Source: CAVXEF01 sp963827315
Lineage (GTDB): Bacteria; Planctomycetota; Phycisphaerae; Sedimentisphaerales; Anaerobacaceae
Direction of reading: 5' to 3'
DNA length: 64,000 bases
Assembly (NCBI GenBank): GCA_963827315.1
Contig: CAWHAL010000002.1
Span: 620,001-684,000, forward strand
Shown here: positions 8,111 through 18,700 of the stretch, piece by piece
How positions within the stretch are numbered: the stretch's first letter is position 1
How the letters are laid out: every line of letters begins with the position of its first letter
Translations under genes and position numbers: made by a program
Notes under the pieces: generated by a model
Told to the model about the DNA's origin: nothing
The model's database searches: none
The model's input: only the letters and a program-made list of their open reading frames with translations

Positions 8111-9450
8111 AACTGACTTACCTGCAATGTTTCTACGGGTTTTAATCTCGCTGCCTGCCAGCTCGGTACCAACGCACCAATCAGACAGGAGGCAATCGCT
8201 GAAAGGATGATGACCGCCAGCAGCTTGAATTCTATTTGGTTCGGAATGTCGCCTATGGCGTAAATGGTTCTGTCCCAGAGCTGAAACTTGAAGTGCTCAA
8301 AGAGCCAGGCTTCTATCTGGTTTATATGCACCAGAAACCGCCAGCCCGCCGCAGCGCCTATCGCTGAGCCGAAAGCACCGACCCAAAAAGCAAAGCACAG
8401 AAAAAGCAGCAGTACATTCCTGTTCGAAATCCCGACGCTCTTGAGTATCCCGATGTCTTTACTCTTGTGGCTGATAATCATATAAAAAACTACAAACACA
8501 ATAAAAACCGTCGTAACGCCCACAAGTATAAACATCGCGGTAAGCATTGTCTGCTCTTTTTCCATCGCCGCGATGAACGGACGTCGGTAATCCTTCCAGC
8601 TTTGCACCTTTACCGTGTTGAGCAACTCCGCCGATTCTTTGTTTTCTCTGGCAAACTGCTGCCACAACAACGCGACCTTCTCACAGCCTGCCTCCGGCTT
8701 TGTGTTCGGCCGGAACCTGATATAGATGGCACTGGCCCTTTTGATGGGCCTATCCATACCGCAAAGCGATTGCGCCTGTTCAAGCGGCAGATAGATAAAT
8801 GAGCTGTCAACCCGTGCCAGACCGCTGTGCGAAATGTCACTGTAGTAAAAAGTCCTCGTCTCGACCTCGCCTGCGCCCGCTTTAGCCAGTGCGCCTTTCG
8901 GCGTCAGTGGAAAGCAGCTTACGTTGAGCGCTTGTTTTTCAGGACCGGCTGCATAAGTATACCGGCCTTTCGCGTCGCGCCTGAGCCACAGGTCTATCCC
9001 GACGACGCAGCCCGCAAGATTAGGGTCATAGCTCGGCTTAAACGTCCTCGAAACATCGTTCTTGTTGTAGTGCAGCGTTTCGCGGAAACCCGTGGCTTGA
9101 CTGTGTCTGACAGGGTCAATACCCATAATCTCGACGCCGATACTGCGCTGCGAGCCTTTCGGGTTTATCAGCGCATAACTTTTTACCGCTGCCGATACAG
9201 CTTCAATAAAGTCAGCCTGCTCAAGTATCTTCATAAAATCTTCGTAGTGTGCAAAGCCCACTAATGATTCAGTACCGACGATACAGTCACCCGCAAAGTT
9301 ATGGTTTTTTTGTTTGAAGTCATTCAGCAGGCCTGTCATCACCGTCATCACCACAAAGACCGTGAAAACGCAAAGTGCCACGGCGACAAGCGCCAGATAA
9401 CTTATTCGTCTCCTGAACAGATAACGAAATGGCAAAATAACCTTATACAT
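8107..9450 (-). CDS. ABC transporter permease, FtsX/LolE type
   Basis: Inner-membrane permease of the FtsX/MacB superfamily, 447 residues. It has a first membrane segment near 15-40, a large periplasmic domain (about 45-300), then three more segments around 305-330, 350-380 and 405-435. The end PVETLQVSQL is typical of the family. It forms a pair with the next gene upstream; both have the same layout but differ in sequence, as LolC and LolE do. The start is 12 bases downstream of the first permease and the end overlaps the ATPase gene. Confidence 0.88.
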   Translation of the reverse strand: MYKVILPFRYLFRRRISYLALVAVALCVFTVFVVMTVMTGLLNDFKQKNHNFAGDCIVGTESLVGFAHYEDFMKILEQADFIEAVSAAVKSYALINPKGSQRSIGVEIMGIDPVRHSQATGFRETLHYNKNDVSRTFKPSYDPNLAGCVVGIDLWLRRDAKGRYTYAAGPEKQALNVSCFPLTPKGALAKAGAGEVETRTFYYSDISHSGLARVDSSFIYLPLEQAQSLCGMDRPIKRASAIYIRFRPNTKPEAGCEKVALLWQQFARENKESAELLNTVKVQSWKDYRRPFIAAMEKEQTMLTAMFILVGVTTVFIVFVVFYMIISHKSKDIGILKSVGISNRNVLLLFLCFAFWVGAFGSAIGAAAGWRFLVHINQIEAWLFEHFKFQLWDRTIYAIGDIPNQIEFKLLAVIILSAIASCLIGALVPSWQAARLKPVETLQVSQL

Positions 9451-9462
9451 CCATCCGCCTGA

Positions 9463-10809
9463 TTATTCGTATCTTAATATATTCACCGGCCTTGTCTTCG
9501 CAGCGACAATAGCCGGTATCAGCGCCCCGACAACGGCTGCTATAACGGCAAAAAACGCGATGGGTAGAGCGCAGGCCCAGTCAACCTCGTTTGGTATCCT
9601 GCTGAACATATAAACGCTGCTTTTCCAGAGCTTCAACCCGAATATCACCCGTATCCACTCTTCAATGGCGTTTATGTTTCTTGTTACTGTATAGCCGATG
9701 AACGCACCAACCGCAGAGCCGATTATCCCAACGCAGGCGCCGAACCCGACAAAGACAATCGCAACGGTGCCGCCGCCCGCTCCACAGCTTCTGATTACCG
9801 CAATGTCCTTTTGGCGCGTCTCCACTATCATATAAAATATGCAGAAAACAAGCACGACCGCCGTCAAACTTATTACGCCGAATATAAATAGTAAAACCCC
9901 CATCTGCTTTCGAATTTCGGCAGCATATTGGCTCTGCATCTGTCTCGATGTGCTGATGTCGGTCTGGCTTATAAGGTACGAGTCCCAGCCAAGCTGTCCC
10001 GCGGCAAACTCCTCCCATACCCCGCGAATCTGCGCCATCGCAGCATCGGTCTGGGTATTGTCGGCAAGTTTAATTTGGATTTGGTCCGCCACTCCGCTCT
10101 TTTCATTCGGATATAGAATTTTTTGCAGCTGCTCTATAGGCAGATAGATGAAACTCTCATCAATGTAGTACATCCCTGTAAAAAGAATATCGGAAATTGT
10201 AAACGGCAGAATTTTCCTCTTGAATTGCCTGCTGTACTCTTCGTCATCCCCGGACTCTGTTACTGCTCCCGTAGTGAGCACAACCTGCTTTCCCATCATT
10301 TTTTCGATTTCGCCGAGGTTATATTCATCGGTTTTTTCGTCGGGCTCTGCCACCACGCCCACTCCCACGAAGCCCCCCAATTTATCCGAGGAAGACTCAA
10401 CCCCAAACGATGGTGCTGCGCCGGAGTTCTTTTGTTTAAGCAGGAAACGCTTAAAACCCGTAACCTTCTCGCGGCGGTCTGGCTCAATCCCCCAGATTAT
10501 TACCGCACGAACGTTGCCTTTACCTAAATGCACCAGACCCGGAACCGATAGAGTTGCCGTCGCAGCCTTGACCGCACCGAGTTTTTCCAGATGCTCGATG
10601 AGCATCGGATAATTTGCAAACTTAATCGGCGGCGTCAGAACAACGTCGCCCATCGTCTCAACGGCACTTTGCTCAAAGGCGTTGATAAAACTGTTGAAAA
10701 GGCTGGTTACGACTATCAATAGCGAGCACGACAATGCAACGGCTGCGATACTTAGCAGCACAATCTTTTTCTTACGCAGATATCGCAGCCAGAGAAACAG
10801 TTTCAACAT
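9463..10809 (-). CDS. ABC transporter permease, FtsX/LolC type
   Basis: A 448-residue inner-membrane permease with the FtsX layout: one N-terminal membrane segment (about 14-37), a periplasmic domain, and three C-terminal segments that include GVLLFIFGVISLTAVVLVF and ALPIAFFAVIAAVVGALIP. The end RPVNILRYE matches the conserved tail of the family. It follows lysS by 15 bases and precedes the second permease by 12, so lysS and the transporter are probably cotranscribed. The substrate is not known; lipoprotein release is the best guess from the two-permease design. Confidence 0.88.
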   Translation of the reverse strand: MLKLFLWLRYLRKKKIVLLSIAAVALSCSLLIVVTSLFNSFINAFEQSAVETMGDVVLTPPIKFANYPMLIEHLEKLGAVKAATATLSVPGLVHLGKGNVRAVIIWGIEPDRREKVTGFKRFLLKQKNSGAAPSFGVESSSDKLGGFVGVGVVAEPDEKTDEYNLGEIEKMMGKQVVLTTGAVTESGDDEEYSRQFKRKILPFTISDILFTGMYYIDESFIYLPIEQLQKILYPNEKSGVADQIQIKLADNTQTDAAMAQIRGVWEEFAAGQLGWDSYLISQTDISTSRQMQSQYAAEIRKQMGVLLFIFGVISLTAVVLVFCIFYMIVETRQKDIAVIRSCGAGGGTVAIVFVGFGACVGIIGSAVGAFIGYTVTRNINAIEEWIRVIFGLKLWKSSVYMFSRIPNEVDWACALPIAFFAVIAAVVGALIPAIVAAKTRPVNILRYE

Positions 10810-10824
10810 AATTCGTGTCTCGAT

Positions 10825-12288
10825 TCACCATTCACGATTCACGTTTTTAAGAAGCGGAAACAGCACCACGTCACGAATACTCGCCGCGCCGGTCAGGACC
10901 ATTATTAGTCGGTCGATTCCAATCCCCAGCCCGCCTGCAGGCGGCATACCGTATTTCAGTGCCGTTATAAAGTCAGCATCCATTTTTGCCATCGACTCTT
11001 CCTGGCCGCGAAGTTGAATCTTAAAATTCTCCTCCTGAGCTGCGGGGTCGTTCAATTCCGTGTAGGCATTTGCCATCTCCATCCTGCCGACGAACAATTC
11101 GAACCGCTCGGCATATTTTGGATTATCCTTTTTGAGTCTGGTCAAAGGACAAAGCGCCGCCGGGTAGTCGAGCACAAACGTAGGGTTGATGAGATTATCC
11201 TCAACGGTTGCCTCGAACACCTTGTTGACAACTACCACATCGTCCATATCCCCTTCATTAAGACCTAACTGAGCCCCTTTTTTCCTGACAGCTTTTATGT
11301 CGTCGATACTACATCCACTGTGTTCTTTCAGCAGGTCGGCGTATTTGACCTTCCGCCAGGACCTGCCGAAGTCTATCCGCATATCGCAGAATTCGACGAC
11401 TCTTTCCTTGCAGTACTTCTCCACCAGCAGGAAGATAAGCTCCTCGGTCAAATCCATCATTATATTGTAGTCAGCGTATGCCTGATACAATTCGAGCATC
11501 GTAAATTCCGGATTGTGCTGTCGGCTCAGACCCTCGTTACGGAAATTTCGGTTTATCTCGAACACCTTTTCCATTCCGCCGACCAGCAGCCTTTTCAAAA
11601 ACAATTCTGGAGCGATTCGCAAAAATAAATCCATATTCAGGCTGTTGTGATATGTGGTAAAGGGTTTTGCCGCCGCCCCGCCTGCTATTGACTGCATCAT
11701 TGGCGTCTCAACTTCCAGAAAGCCTCTGGATTGGAGAAATTCACGAATCGTCGAGATGATGGCACTTCGTTTTTTGAATCGTTCCATCACTTCGGGGTTC
11801 GCCCACAAGTCCACATATCTCTGCCTGTAACGCAAATCGACATCCGCAAGGCCGTGAAATTTCTCCGGCGGCTGCATCAGCGACTTGCTCAGCAGTGTCA
11901 GACTCTCTGCCCATACGGTAATTTCGCCTGTCTGCGTCTTTCCCAATTGGCCTGCTGCACCGATTATATCGCCCAGCTCCAGCAGTTTGGCGAGCGGCCA
12001 GCCCTGTGCGCCCTCACCTAACAGCTTTTTACTCAGCCCCACCTGGATTATCCCGCTCCAGTCACGAAGCGTAATAAAAATCAGCTTGCCGATATCTCGC
12101 AGCAGGACAATTCTGCCGGCGCATTTGGCCCGCTGGTTGTCATCACCATCTACAAAGCCGGCCTTGATATCAGCAGTCGGCTCGGCACCCTCATATTTGC
12201 CGCCGTAAGGGTCGATACCAAGCTCTTTAATGCGCAACAGCTTCTCTTTTCTTTGTTGTTCGAGCTTCTGTCTTCCGTCCTCTGCCAT
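10825..12288 (-). CDS. lysS: Lysine--tRNA ligase, class II
   Basis: Charges tRNA-Lys. The 487-residue protein has the N-terminal OB-fold anticodon-binding domain (about 55-150) and the class II catalytic core with RYRQRYVDLWANPE, motif 2 FEINRNFRNEGLSRQHNPEFTM (in part) and motif 3 GGLGIGIDRLIMVLTG. The start lies in a short tandem repeat with two copies of GAGGACGGATGGCA at 14-base spacing. The chosen ATG has GAGGACGG just upstream, supplied by the repeat. The other ATG is out of frame. The stop region also lies beside a dispersed repeat (10816-10846). Confidence 0.96.
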   Translation of the reverse strand: MAEDGRQKLEQQRKEKLLRIKELGIDPYGGKYEGAEPTADIKAGFVDGDDNQRAKCAGRIVLLRDIGKLIFITLRDWSGIIQVGLSKKLLGEGAQGWPLAKLLELGDIIGAAGQLGKTQTGEITVWAESLTLLSKSLMQPPEKFHGLADVDLRYRQRYVDLWANPEVMERFKKRSAIISTIREFLQSRGFLEVETPMMQSIAGGAAAKPFTTYHNSLNMDLFLRIAPELFLKRLLVGGMEKVFEINRNFRNEGLSRQHNPEFTMLELYQAYADYNIMMDLTEELIFLLVEKYCKERVVEFCDMRIDFGRSWRKVKYADLLKEHSGCSIDDIKAVRKKGAQLGLNEGDMDDVVVVNKVFEATVEDNLINPTFVLDYPAALCPLTRLKKDNPKYAERFELFVGRMEMANAYTELNDPAAQEENFKIQLRGQEESMAKMDADFITALKYGMPPAGGLGIGIDRLIMVLTGAASIRDVVLFPLLKNVNREW

Positions 12289-12325
12289 CCGTCCTCTGCC
12301 ATCCGTCCTCTGTCCTCAGTCAGTC
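12276..12325. repeat. Short tandem repeat overlapping the lysS start
   Basis: Near-identical copies of a CCGTCCTCTG-containing unit, with a 14-base period, run from inside lysS codon 5 to the gap before the S41 protease gene. On the minus strand the unit reads GAGGACGGATGGCA and provides both a Shine-Dalgarno-like stretch and an ATG. Confidence 0.75.
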
Positions 12326-12330
12326 GAGAG

Positions 12331-14604
12331 TCAATTTACACCTGCAACCTGCGGCACAGCTGCCACAGCCTCGGCTCCAACCTCAGACTCAATCAGTTTA
12401 CTCTTAAGAACCAAAAGAGCGACCGCCATTTGTGGGTCGGCTTCGAGGCTTTCTTTGAGCGCGTGTCTTTTCAGCGGCCGGGCACTGCTGTCGTGGCTGG
12501 CCTTAACCAGTACCTGATTATCCCTCTGAGTATCCAGCATTTTCTTGATTTCGTTGCTCGTCAATTTGACCTCAATGTTCGGCGCAATGCCCCAGTCCTC
12601 TCTGCCCGCTTTTTTAACCTCATCATGATTTGGCACACGTGTTCCCGAAGGCAGATACCAGTAGGCCATCGTGTACTTTAGCTGAGCGCCCTCGCCGGGG
12701 TACGGCGTTGTTGTCTGTACGCTGCTTTTTCCGTGTGTTCTTTCACCGACCAGTATCGCCCGTTTGTGCACCTTGTCCGCCAGTGCCCCTGACACAATCT
12801 CCGAAGCGCTCGCGGAGCCGCCGTTTACCAGTACAACCAGTGGACAGCCGCAGTAGCTCTTTGTCTTATGTGCCAGCGCATAGGTGTTGACGCCGAACCG
12901 CGGACGTGTGCTGACAATCAGACCTTCTTCGATAAATTCGTCTGTTACCTCAATAGCACTGCTGAGCAGCCCCCCATTGTTGAATCGCAAATCCAGAATC
13001 AATCCCCTCATCTCCTCCGCTTCCAGAACGGCAAGTACCTTTTCCAGGTCAGGGCCGGTCACCTGGCCAAAATTGGCGAGACTCACATAGCCAATTTTGT
13101 CAGCCTTGTCAATCATATATATCCAGTTACCCTGTTCGGTTCTCTGCCATCCGCTGATTGTTGGGACGGTTATTTCAGCCCTTGTTATGGTAATATCCCT
13201 TGTGTGGTCTTCGCCCGGGCTTCTGACTGTCAGTGTCACCTTTGTATCAGCCGGGCCCGTAATCCGCTTGACCGCGCATTCGAGGGTCATATCCTTTGTG
13301 TCTATGCCGTCGACCTTTTCTATCACGTCGCCGGCGTCAAGGCCTGAGCTGTATGCAGGTGTGTCGGGCAAAAGGCTCTCCGCCGTCAGCAGTCCGCTTT
13401 TTCTGGCAATCAGTATCCCAATCCCTGTAAACTTGTTCGTCAGCGCCTTTTCGAAATCCGTCATCTGTTTGGGCCAGACTATAAGCGTATAGGGGTCAAG
13501 CGCCGATAACGCCGTTTCCGTGAACTGTGCTATCAGCACCCCGGGCGGTATCTGCACAGTTGCTTCGTTTAGCGCCAGAATTTTCTCGAAAACATCTATG
13601 AACTTGTCTTTGGTTATACCTGTTACAGATTGTTCGATTTCGGCCGAGATAATATCGAGACTTGCCGCCCATACTGTTACTTCCCGGCTGTCAGGCCGAG
13701 AGAAGGGTTTTTCTTCCACTGCTCCGCCGGTTTTGGTCTTCGATATCTCGTCATACGACGCCGACAAAACTTCCACCAGCAGTCGGCAGCGCTTGATGGC
13801 TTTGCTCGCTGTCTCGGCGTAATCAATAGGAGCCACGTAATTAAAGTTCAGCATGTCAATCGCACGAACAAACATCCGCTCTTTTATGCCCGTGTAACGC
13901 TCCTGCCGTGTCTCGCACGGACTGTCCGCAAATGTCGCTACGATATCAGCCTTTTCATAAAGCTCTTCGGCGTGTTCCGTATAAGCCTTGTTGTTTTTTT
14001 CAATTATGGCTAACCAGCTGTAGCAGACCATATACGCGTCAATCCATTTGCCCTCGGATTCGAACTTGGCCGCCCTCGTCTTGGCTTTCTCGAACGTCCG
14101 TTGCACAAATTTATCAGACAGTAGCTTCTCTTTCTGCTGTTCGTTTGCAAACTCACTGGCCTTGGCGACAACCACCAGTATCTTTGGGATATCATTGACC
14201 TCGTTAACGTCATTTGCCTCATTTGCGGCTGCAGTTCGGAACTCTTCTAACTTGTCTAATTGCTCCTTAAAGGCGGCTTGCTGCGCCAGCTGCCGCCGCT
14301 CATTTATTTGCCTGTATTCGGCGATAATCTCTCCCAGCCGCTCGATTTCGGGGCTTGCTGGAAACCGCTCCATCAAATCAGAGGCGGCCTCAATTTCACC
14401 CTTGTAGATTAATTCGCAAACCGCTCTGACGGCGCTGGCGTTGGTCGATTCGACTTCGACTTGAGCCGCAGCTTCAACAACATTGGGCTCGGCCAATTTA
14501 GCCTTGGGTGATTCAGCAAGCTCCGGCTGAGCCGCAAACCGTTGGCAGCCGCTCAACAGAAAAACAATCGCGGACAAAATAATGACTTCTCTGATACTTC
14601 GCAT
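12331..14604 (-). CDS. S41-family C-terminal processing protease, lipoprotein
   Basis: Periplasmic serine protease of the CtpA/Prc family. It starts with a lipoprotein signal peptide whose lipobox LLSGC places the lipidated cysteine at residue 20. A helical region (about 60-330) precedes a PDZ domain (DAGDVIEKVDGIDTKDM) and the S41 catalytic domain. The catalytic serine is in NGGSASASEIVSGAL and the lysine is in VGERTHGKSSVQT. At 757 residues it is longer than short CtpA enzymes and closer to Prc. It lies 42 bases upstream of lysS. The substrate is unknown. Confidence 0.93.
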   Translation of the reverse strand: MRSIREVIILSAIVFLLSGCQRFAAQPELAESPKAKLAEPNVVEAAAQVEVESTNASAVRAVCELIYKGEIEAASDLMERFPASPEIERLGEIIAEYRQINERRQLAQQAAFKEQLDKLEEFRTAAANEANDVNEVNDIPKILVVVAKASEFANEQQKEKLLSDKFVQRTFEKAKTRAAKFESEGKWIDAYMVCYSWLAIIEKNNKAYTEHAEELYEKADIVATFADSPCETRQERYTGIKERMFVRAIDMLNFNYVAPIDYAETASKAIKRCRLLVEVLSASYDEISKTKTGGAVEEKPFSRPDSREVTVWAASLDIISAEIEQSVTGITKDKFIDVFEKILALNEATVQIPPGVLIAQFTETALSALDPYTLIVWPKQMTDFEKALTNKFTGIGILIARKSGLLTAESLLPDTPAYSSGLDAGDVIEKVDGIDTKDMTLECAVKRITGPADTKVTLTVRSPGEDHTRDITITRAEITVPTISGWQRTEQGNWIYMIDKADKIGYVSLANFGQVTGPDLEKVLAVLEAEEMRGLILDLRFNNGGLLSSAIEVTDEFIEEGLIVSTRPRFGVNTYALAHKTKSYCGCPLVVLVNGGSASASEIVSGALADKVHKRAILVGERTHGKSSVQTTTPYPGEGAQLKYTMAYWYLPSGTRVPNHDEVKKAGREDWGIAPNIEVKLTSNEIKKMLDTQRDNQVLVKASHDSSARPLKRHALKESLEADPQMAVALLVLKSKLIESEVGAEAVAAVPQVAGVN

Positions 14605-14693
14605 CTCGTACTTACCTCAAAGACCGCTGAGCGGCAGTTCCGACGTGTAACGGGTTAGTTGTGCGGTGGATGGTTGAGCCGCTTGACGAGTTT

Positions 14694-15638
14694 TTACGAA
14701 CACTCGGCTGCCTTACCCGCACAGCCCAAAACGTGCAGCTTATGCCTGACCATTTCTCTGATGGCTTCTCGGCCGGGACCGAGATATTTGCGCGGGTCGA
14801 ACTCGCCGGGTTTCTCGGCAAGAACCTGCCTGATTTTGGCGGTAACCGCCAGCCGCAAATCGGTATCTATATTGACCTTGCAAATCGCCATCTTGGCTGC
14901 TTTGCTGATAGCTTCTTCCGGCACGCCTATTGCGTTCGGCATATTGCCGCCGTATTTGTTGATAAGCTCTATAAACTCACGCGGCACACTGCTCGAACCG
15001 TGCATAACCAGCGGAAATCCCGGCAGCCTCTCCGCTATTTCCTGTATAACGTCAAAAGCCAGCTTCGGTTCGCTCTTGAACTTGTAAGCGCCGTGACTGG
15101 TGCCGCAGGCAACCGCTAATGAATCACAGCCGCTTTTTTCTACGAATTTTTCTACCTGAGCCGGGTCTGTAAGATGTTTTCTTATATCATCGACCCCCAC
15201 AACATCCTCTTCGATTCCGCCTAATTGCCCTAATTCCGCCTCGACCACAACGCCGTGCTCGTGTGCGTATTTGACCACCTGTTTTGTAATCTTGATATTT
15301 TCTTCGAACGGCTTTGATGAGGCGTCTATCATCACCGAGGTGAAACCGTCATCAACAAATTGTTTGCACGTCTCGAATGAGTCACCGTGGTCTAAGTGTG
15401 TTACGATAGGGATGTCGGGGTTTTCCTCGACAACCACATTGATAATCGCCTTCAGATAGCTGTTCTTGGCGTAATCACGGGCGCCCCTTGAAACCTGTAG
15501 AATGAGCGGAGCTTTCTCTTGTGCCACAGCCGCCGCAATGCCCTGCGTCATCTCCATATTGTTCACATTGAATGCGCCGATTGCGTAGCCATTCTTGTAC
15601 GCCATCTTGAACATCTTCTTCGTACCGACAAGTGCCAT
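14694..15638 (-). CDS. fba: Class II fructose-bisphosphate aldolase
   Basis: Zinc-dependent aldolase that splits or forms fructose 1,6-bisphosphate in glycolysis and gluconeogenesis. The 314 residues carry Asp83 and His84 in HLDHGDSFE, His182 in GTSHGAYK and His213 in LVMHGSSSVP, which are the catalytic and metal ligands of the class. Close relatives act on tagatose 1,6-bisphosphate, but the overall pattern fits the fructose enzyme. It lies between the LptD-like gene and the S41 protease gene with about 90-120 bases on each side, so it may have its own promoter. Confidence 0.95.
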   Translation of the reverse strand: MALVGTKKMFKMAYKNGYAIGAFNVNNMEMTQGIAAAVAQEKAPLILQVSRGARDYAKNSYLKAIINVVVEENPDIPIVTHLDHGDSFETCKQFVDDGFTSVMIDASSKPFEENIKITKQVVKYAHEHGVVVEAELGQLGGIEEDVVGVDDIRKHLTDPAQVEKFVEKSGCDSLAVACGTSHGAYKFKSEPKLAFDVIQEIAERLPGFPLVMHGSSSVPREFIELINKYGGNMPNAIGVPEEAISKAAKMAICKVNIDTDLRLAVTAKIRQVLAEKPGEFDPRKYLGPGREAIREMVRHKLHVLGCAGKAAECS

Positions 15639-15758
15639 AATGCTCTCCTTCTTGTCCGCCGCTTGCCCGCTGTTTGTGTGGCAGGTTTGTGTGGCGGAGA
15701 ATCACCCGGAAGTTATTGCTCGCGACACCGGTCTCGGCCGATATCCGCGTTAGTCGTA

Positions 15759-18700
15759 TTAATAGCCTCCTGCTCTTGTTAATCCCATATACCTTCTTGG
15801 CCCAATCGCCATTTCCTCAACACCTTCCGGCCATATACTAAAGACAATAGACCGTCTGTCCACTGTTTCGTCTGCACTATACGTAATCGCCCAGTAAATT
15901 CTGTGGTACCGCCTTATCAGCGTTATATCGCTTCGTATATTCGCGCCGTAGTCGAAATCATACTGCTGAGCAAAAACAATCGTATAGCGGGGGTCGATTA
16001 TGTAAGTTGCAGCGAAGGTAAACGCATTGGAGCCTTTCTGATTCAGAACCTCGACATTTCTTAAGTATCTGTCGCCGATGTAAAAGCTCAAATTTGGCCA
16101 GCACAGATGCGTCAGGCCGAAATCAAACTGTTGTATCACGTTGCTTTGAAGGTCGTAATTCAAATCGCTCAGTATTACCGTCGTATCGCTCACACGCCAC
16201 AAATAATCGGCGCTGAAATAGTTGCGTCTTGGCCCGAACATCTCGAATCTGTGCAGGTTCGCGTCTTGAAAGTCGCCGTTGAAAATCTCAGGTGCCGACA
16301 TCACTCGCAGCGGAATAATCGGCCGGTTCCACATAAATCTGTCAGGCCCAGTGTCGGCGCCGGCGTCGGCCGAGTTGTTTACCCACGTAAAGTCCGTATC
16401 TAACCGCATCCAGTCCACCGTGCGCATCTTTTCATCGCTCTGGCCGGTCAGGTCTCTGATGCCGTATGCCCTTCTTTTAGTCTGCAAGCGCTGAGAAATC
16501 CCAAAATTCAGCGTATCTCGCTGCTCGACAGCCGAGTCGGTCTCGGCGAAAAGTGCCGCAGCCAGGTGAGGCTTTACTATGTGCCGAAGCCCGTTCAAAT
16601 CCCACAGTCGGCTCTTGACATTCGGATACACCTTCCAGAACGGCTGCATCGATGCCCGAACTCCCAGCTCACCAATCAACACGTTTCTCTCCCCAAAGCT
16701 GCCCGTATTACTGCCGTCGACGAGGGTTCTTGTGAACCCGCTGCGGTCGTCATGTCCGAAGACACCGGCCACATACGGCACAATCTTGAATTTGCCCGCA
16801 CGTATCGGCAAATCAAGCTCCGTCCTGTGCGACGCGAATGTGAACGGGCTCTCACCAATGTCTATTGAATTATGGTCCTTGCCGATTCCCTGACGCAGCA
16901 GGCTCGCCGTCGTATCGCTGTACAATGTAAACCTGTCATCAAAGAGCGATTGGCCCGTCAGATGAAACTCTCCGGTCGGAAGCTCTTCCAGTTGGTCGGC
17001 AAAATCATTTATCCGCGCCTTGCCCAGAAGCGAAATGCCCCAGTTGTTTTCCGTACGCTTCAGATGAACATAGGTTTCCTGTCTGCTCACATTGTATTCA
17101 TGCCGGTAATAACTTTCTATGAAGCGCTCGTCCGAGGCATAAGCGACCTCACTTGTCAGTTGCCACTTATAAGGCAGAAACTGCCTGTGCATCCAGTAGA
17201 ACCGGCCGCGGAGCTCTTGGGGAGGCTTTAGGTCTTGCCGGCTGCTTAACCTGCCGAGTTTGTCCTCGCCGGTATCGCGTATGATGTACCCTAAGAGCCT
17301 GCCGTAGTAATCCTCTCTTTTATATTCAATCTCTGCCCCAGTTCCAAAGCCACGCTTTTCGTAGTAGTCCAGTGCCAGTGTGCTGTCCGTGCCCGCTGGC
17401 TCACGAAGACCCAATAGACGCGCCAGATACCACCGTGTCTCAACCGACGTGCCCCACGTGCTGTCGTGACCGGTATGAACGCTCTTGAGCGGGACATCCG
17501 GCCTCTTGAGGTTGCTTCGCACAAAAGGCCAGTAGAAAAACGTCCTTCTGCCGACCTTCATACGCACATCACGCATCTCGGCATCGTAGCTTCTGTCCGA
17601 AAGTTTACCCGTCCGCTCGTCGATTGCAGTCGTGTCGGTAATAATGACGCTCGAGGCGTTTAGAGAAATCTGCGGCAGATAGAATTCGCTGCTTGTCAAT
17701 GTGATATTTTCCGCCGCGAATACATTCTCAGCTATCTGTTGCAGCTTCGCCGCTCGCACATAAATGGGAATTCCACGCTCGGCGTCGAAGCTTCTTATCA
17801 CCGCGTTTACCGCGATGGCTTTCTTCCTCAAAAAGTCGTAGTACATTTCATCCGCACGGATTGTCCGCTGTCCCTCCGTCATAACGACGTCGCCGCTAAG
17901 GTAAATCGCCTCTACCGCGCCCTTGGCCAGCACGTCTCCGGCCTCATCCTGTGATTCTTTGCCGACCTTAAGTTGCTCGCCCGCGTAAAATACAACCGCG
18001 TTGTCAGCCTGTAGCTCCAGCAGCCAGTCTTTGCCCTCCTGCTCTATTTTCTGCCACAGGTAAAATCTGCCGGTTACCGTTGCGATGTCTCTGCCTTCGA
18101 TTGCAAATGGTGCCTTTTCTATCTTTGGCTTAACCTCGCCCGCAGGTGCTATGTTTATCGGATACATAAGTCTCGGCTTTTTCTCCTCCGCTCGCTCGAC
18201 CTCTGCTCTTTTCTGCTCAACCGCCTTGACAAATTCAGCTCTCCTGCGGATAACCTCTTGTGGTGAGCCTGTCGAACCCACTTTTTCGGGTTTGGCTGCT
18301 TCAACCTCCGGCGGTTTGGCCACTTCAACCTCCGACGGTTTGGCTGCTTCGACCTCCGACGGTTTGGCTGCTTCAACCTCTATTTTCTTTCGCTTTGGCC
18401 CAAAGAGTCTTTCAATAAGTCCCGGCTTTTTGGCAACGACAGGTCTGATTTCTTCCTCCGGCACCTCAGGCACCAGCGCCTGTGGCCGCACAAAAAACTT
18501 CGGCATTGTCGGCGGCACCGCCGCCGTCGCCTTTTGGTAAATCTCCAGCCCTCGCGGGTCAGCTACCTCTCGTTTGTCCGCCGTTGCAAAAATCTCACCG
18601 CTTACCGCAAAACGCACTACCATAGATTTACCTTCTTCAATCACGGTTTCACTCAGGGCGGCGGCCTTGGCTGCCCTGGCTCTTTCCGCACGAATTCGGC

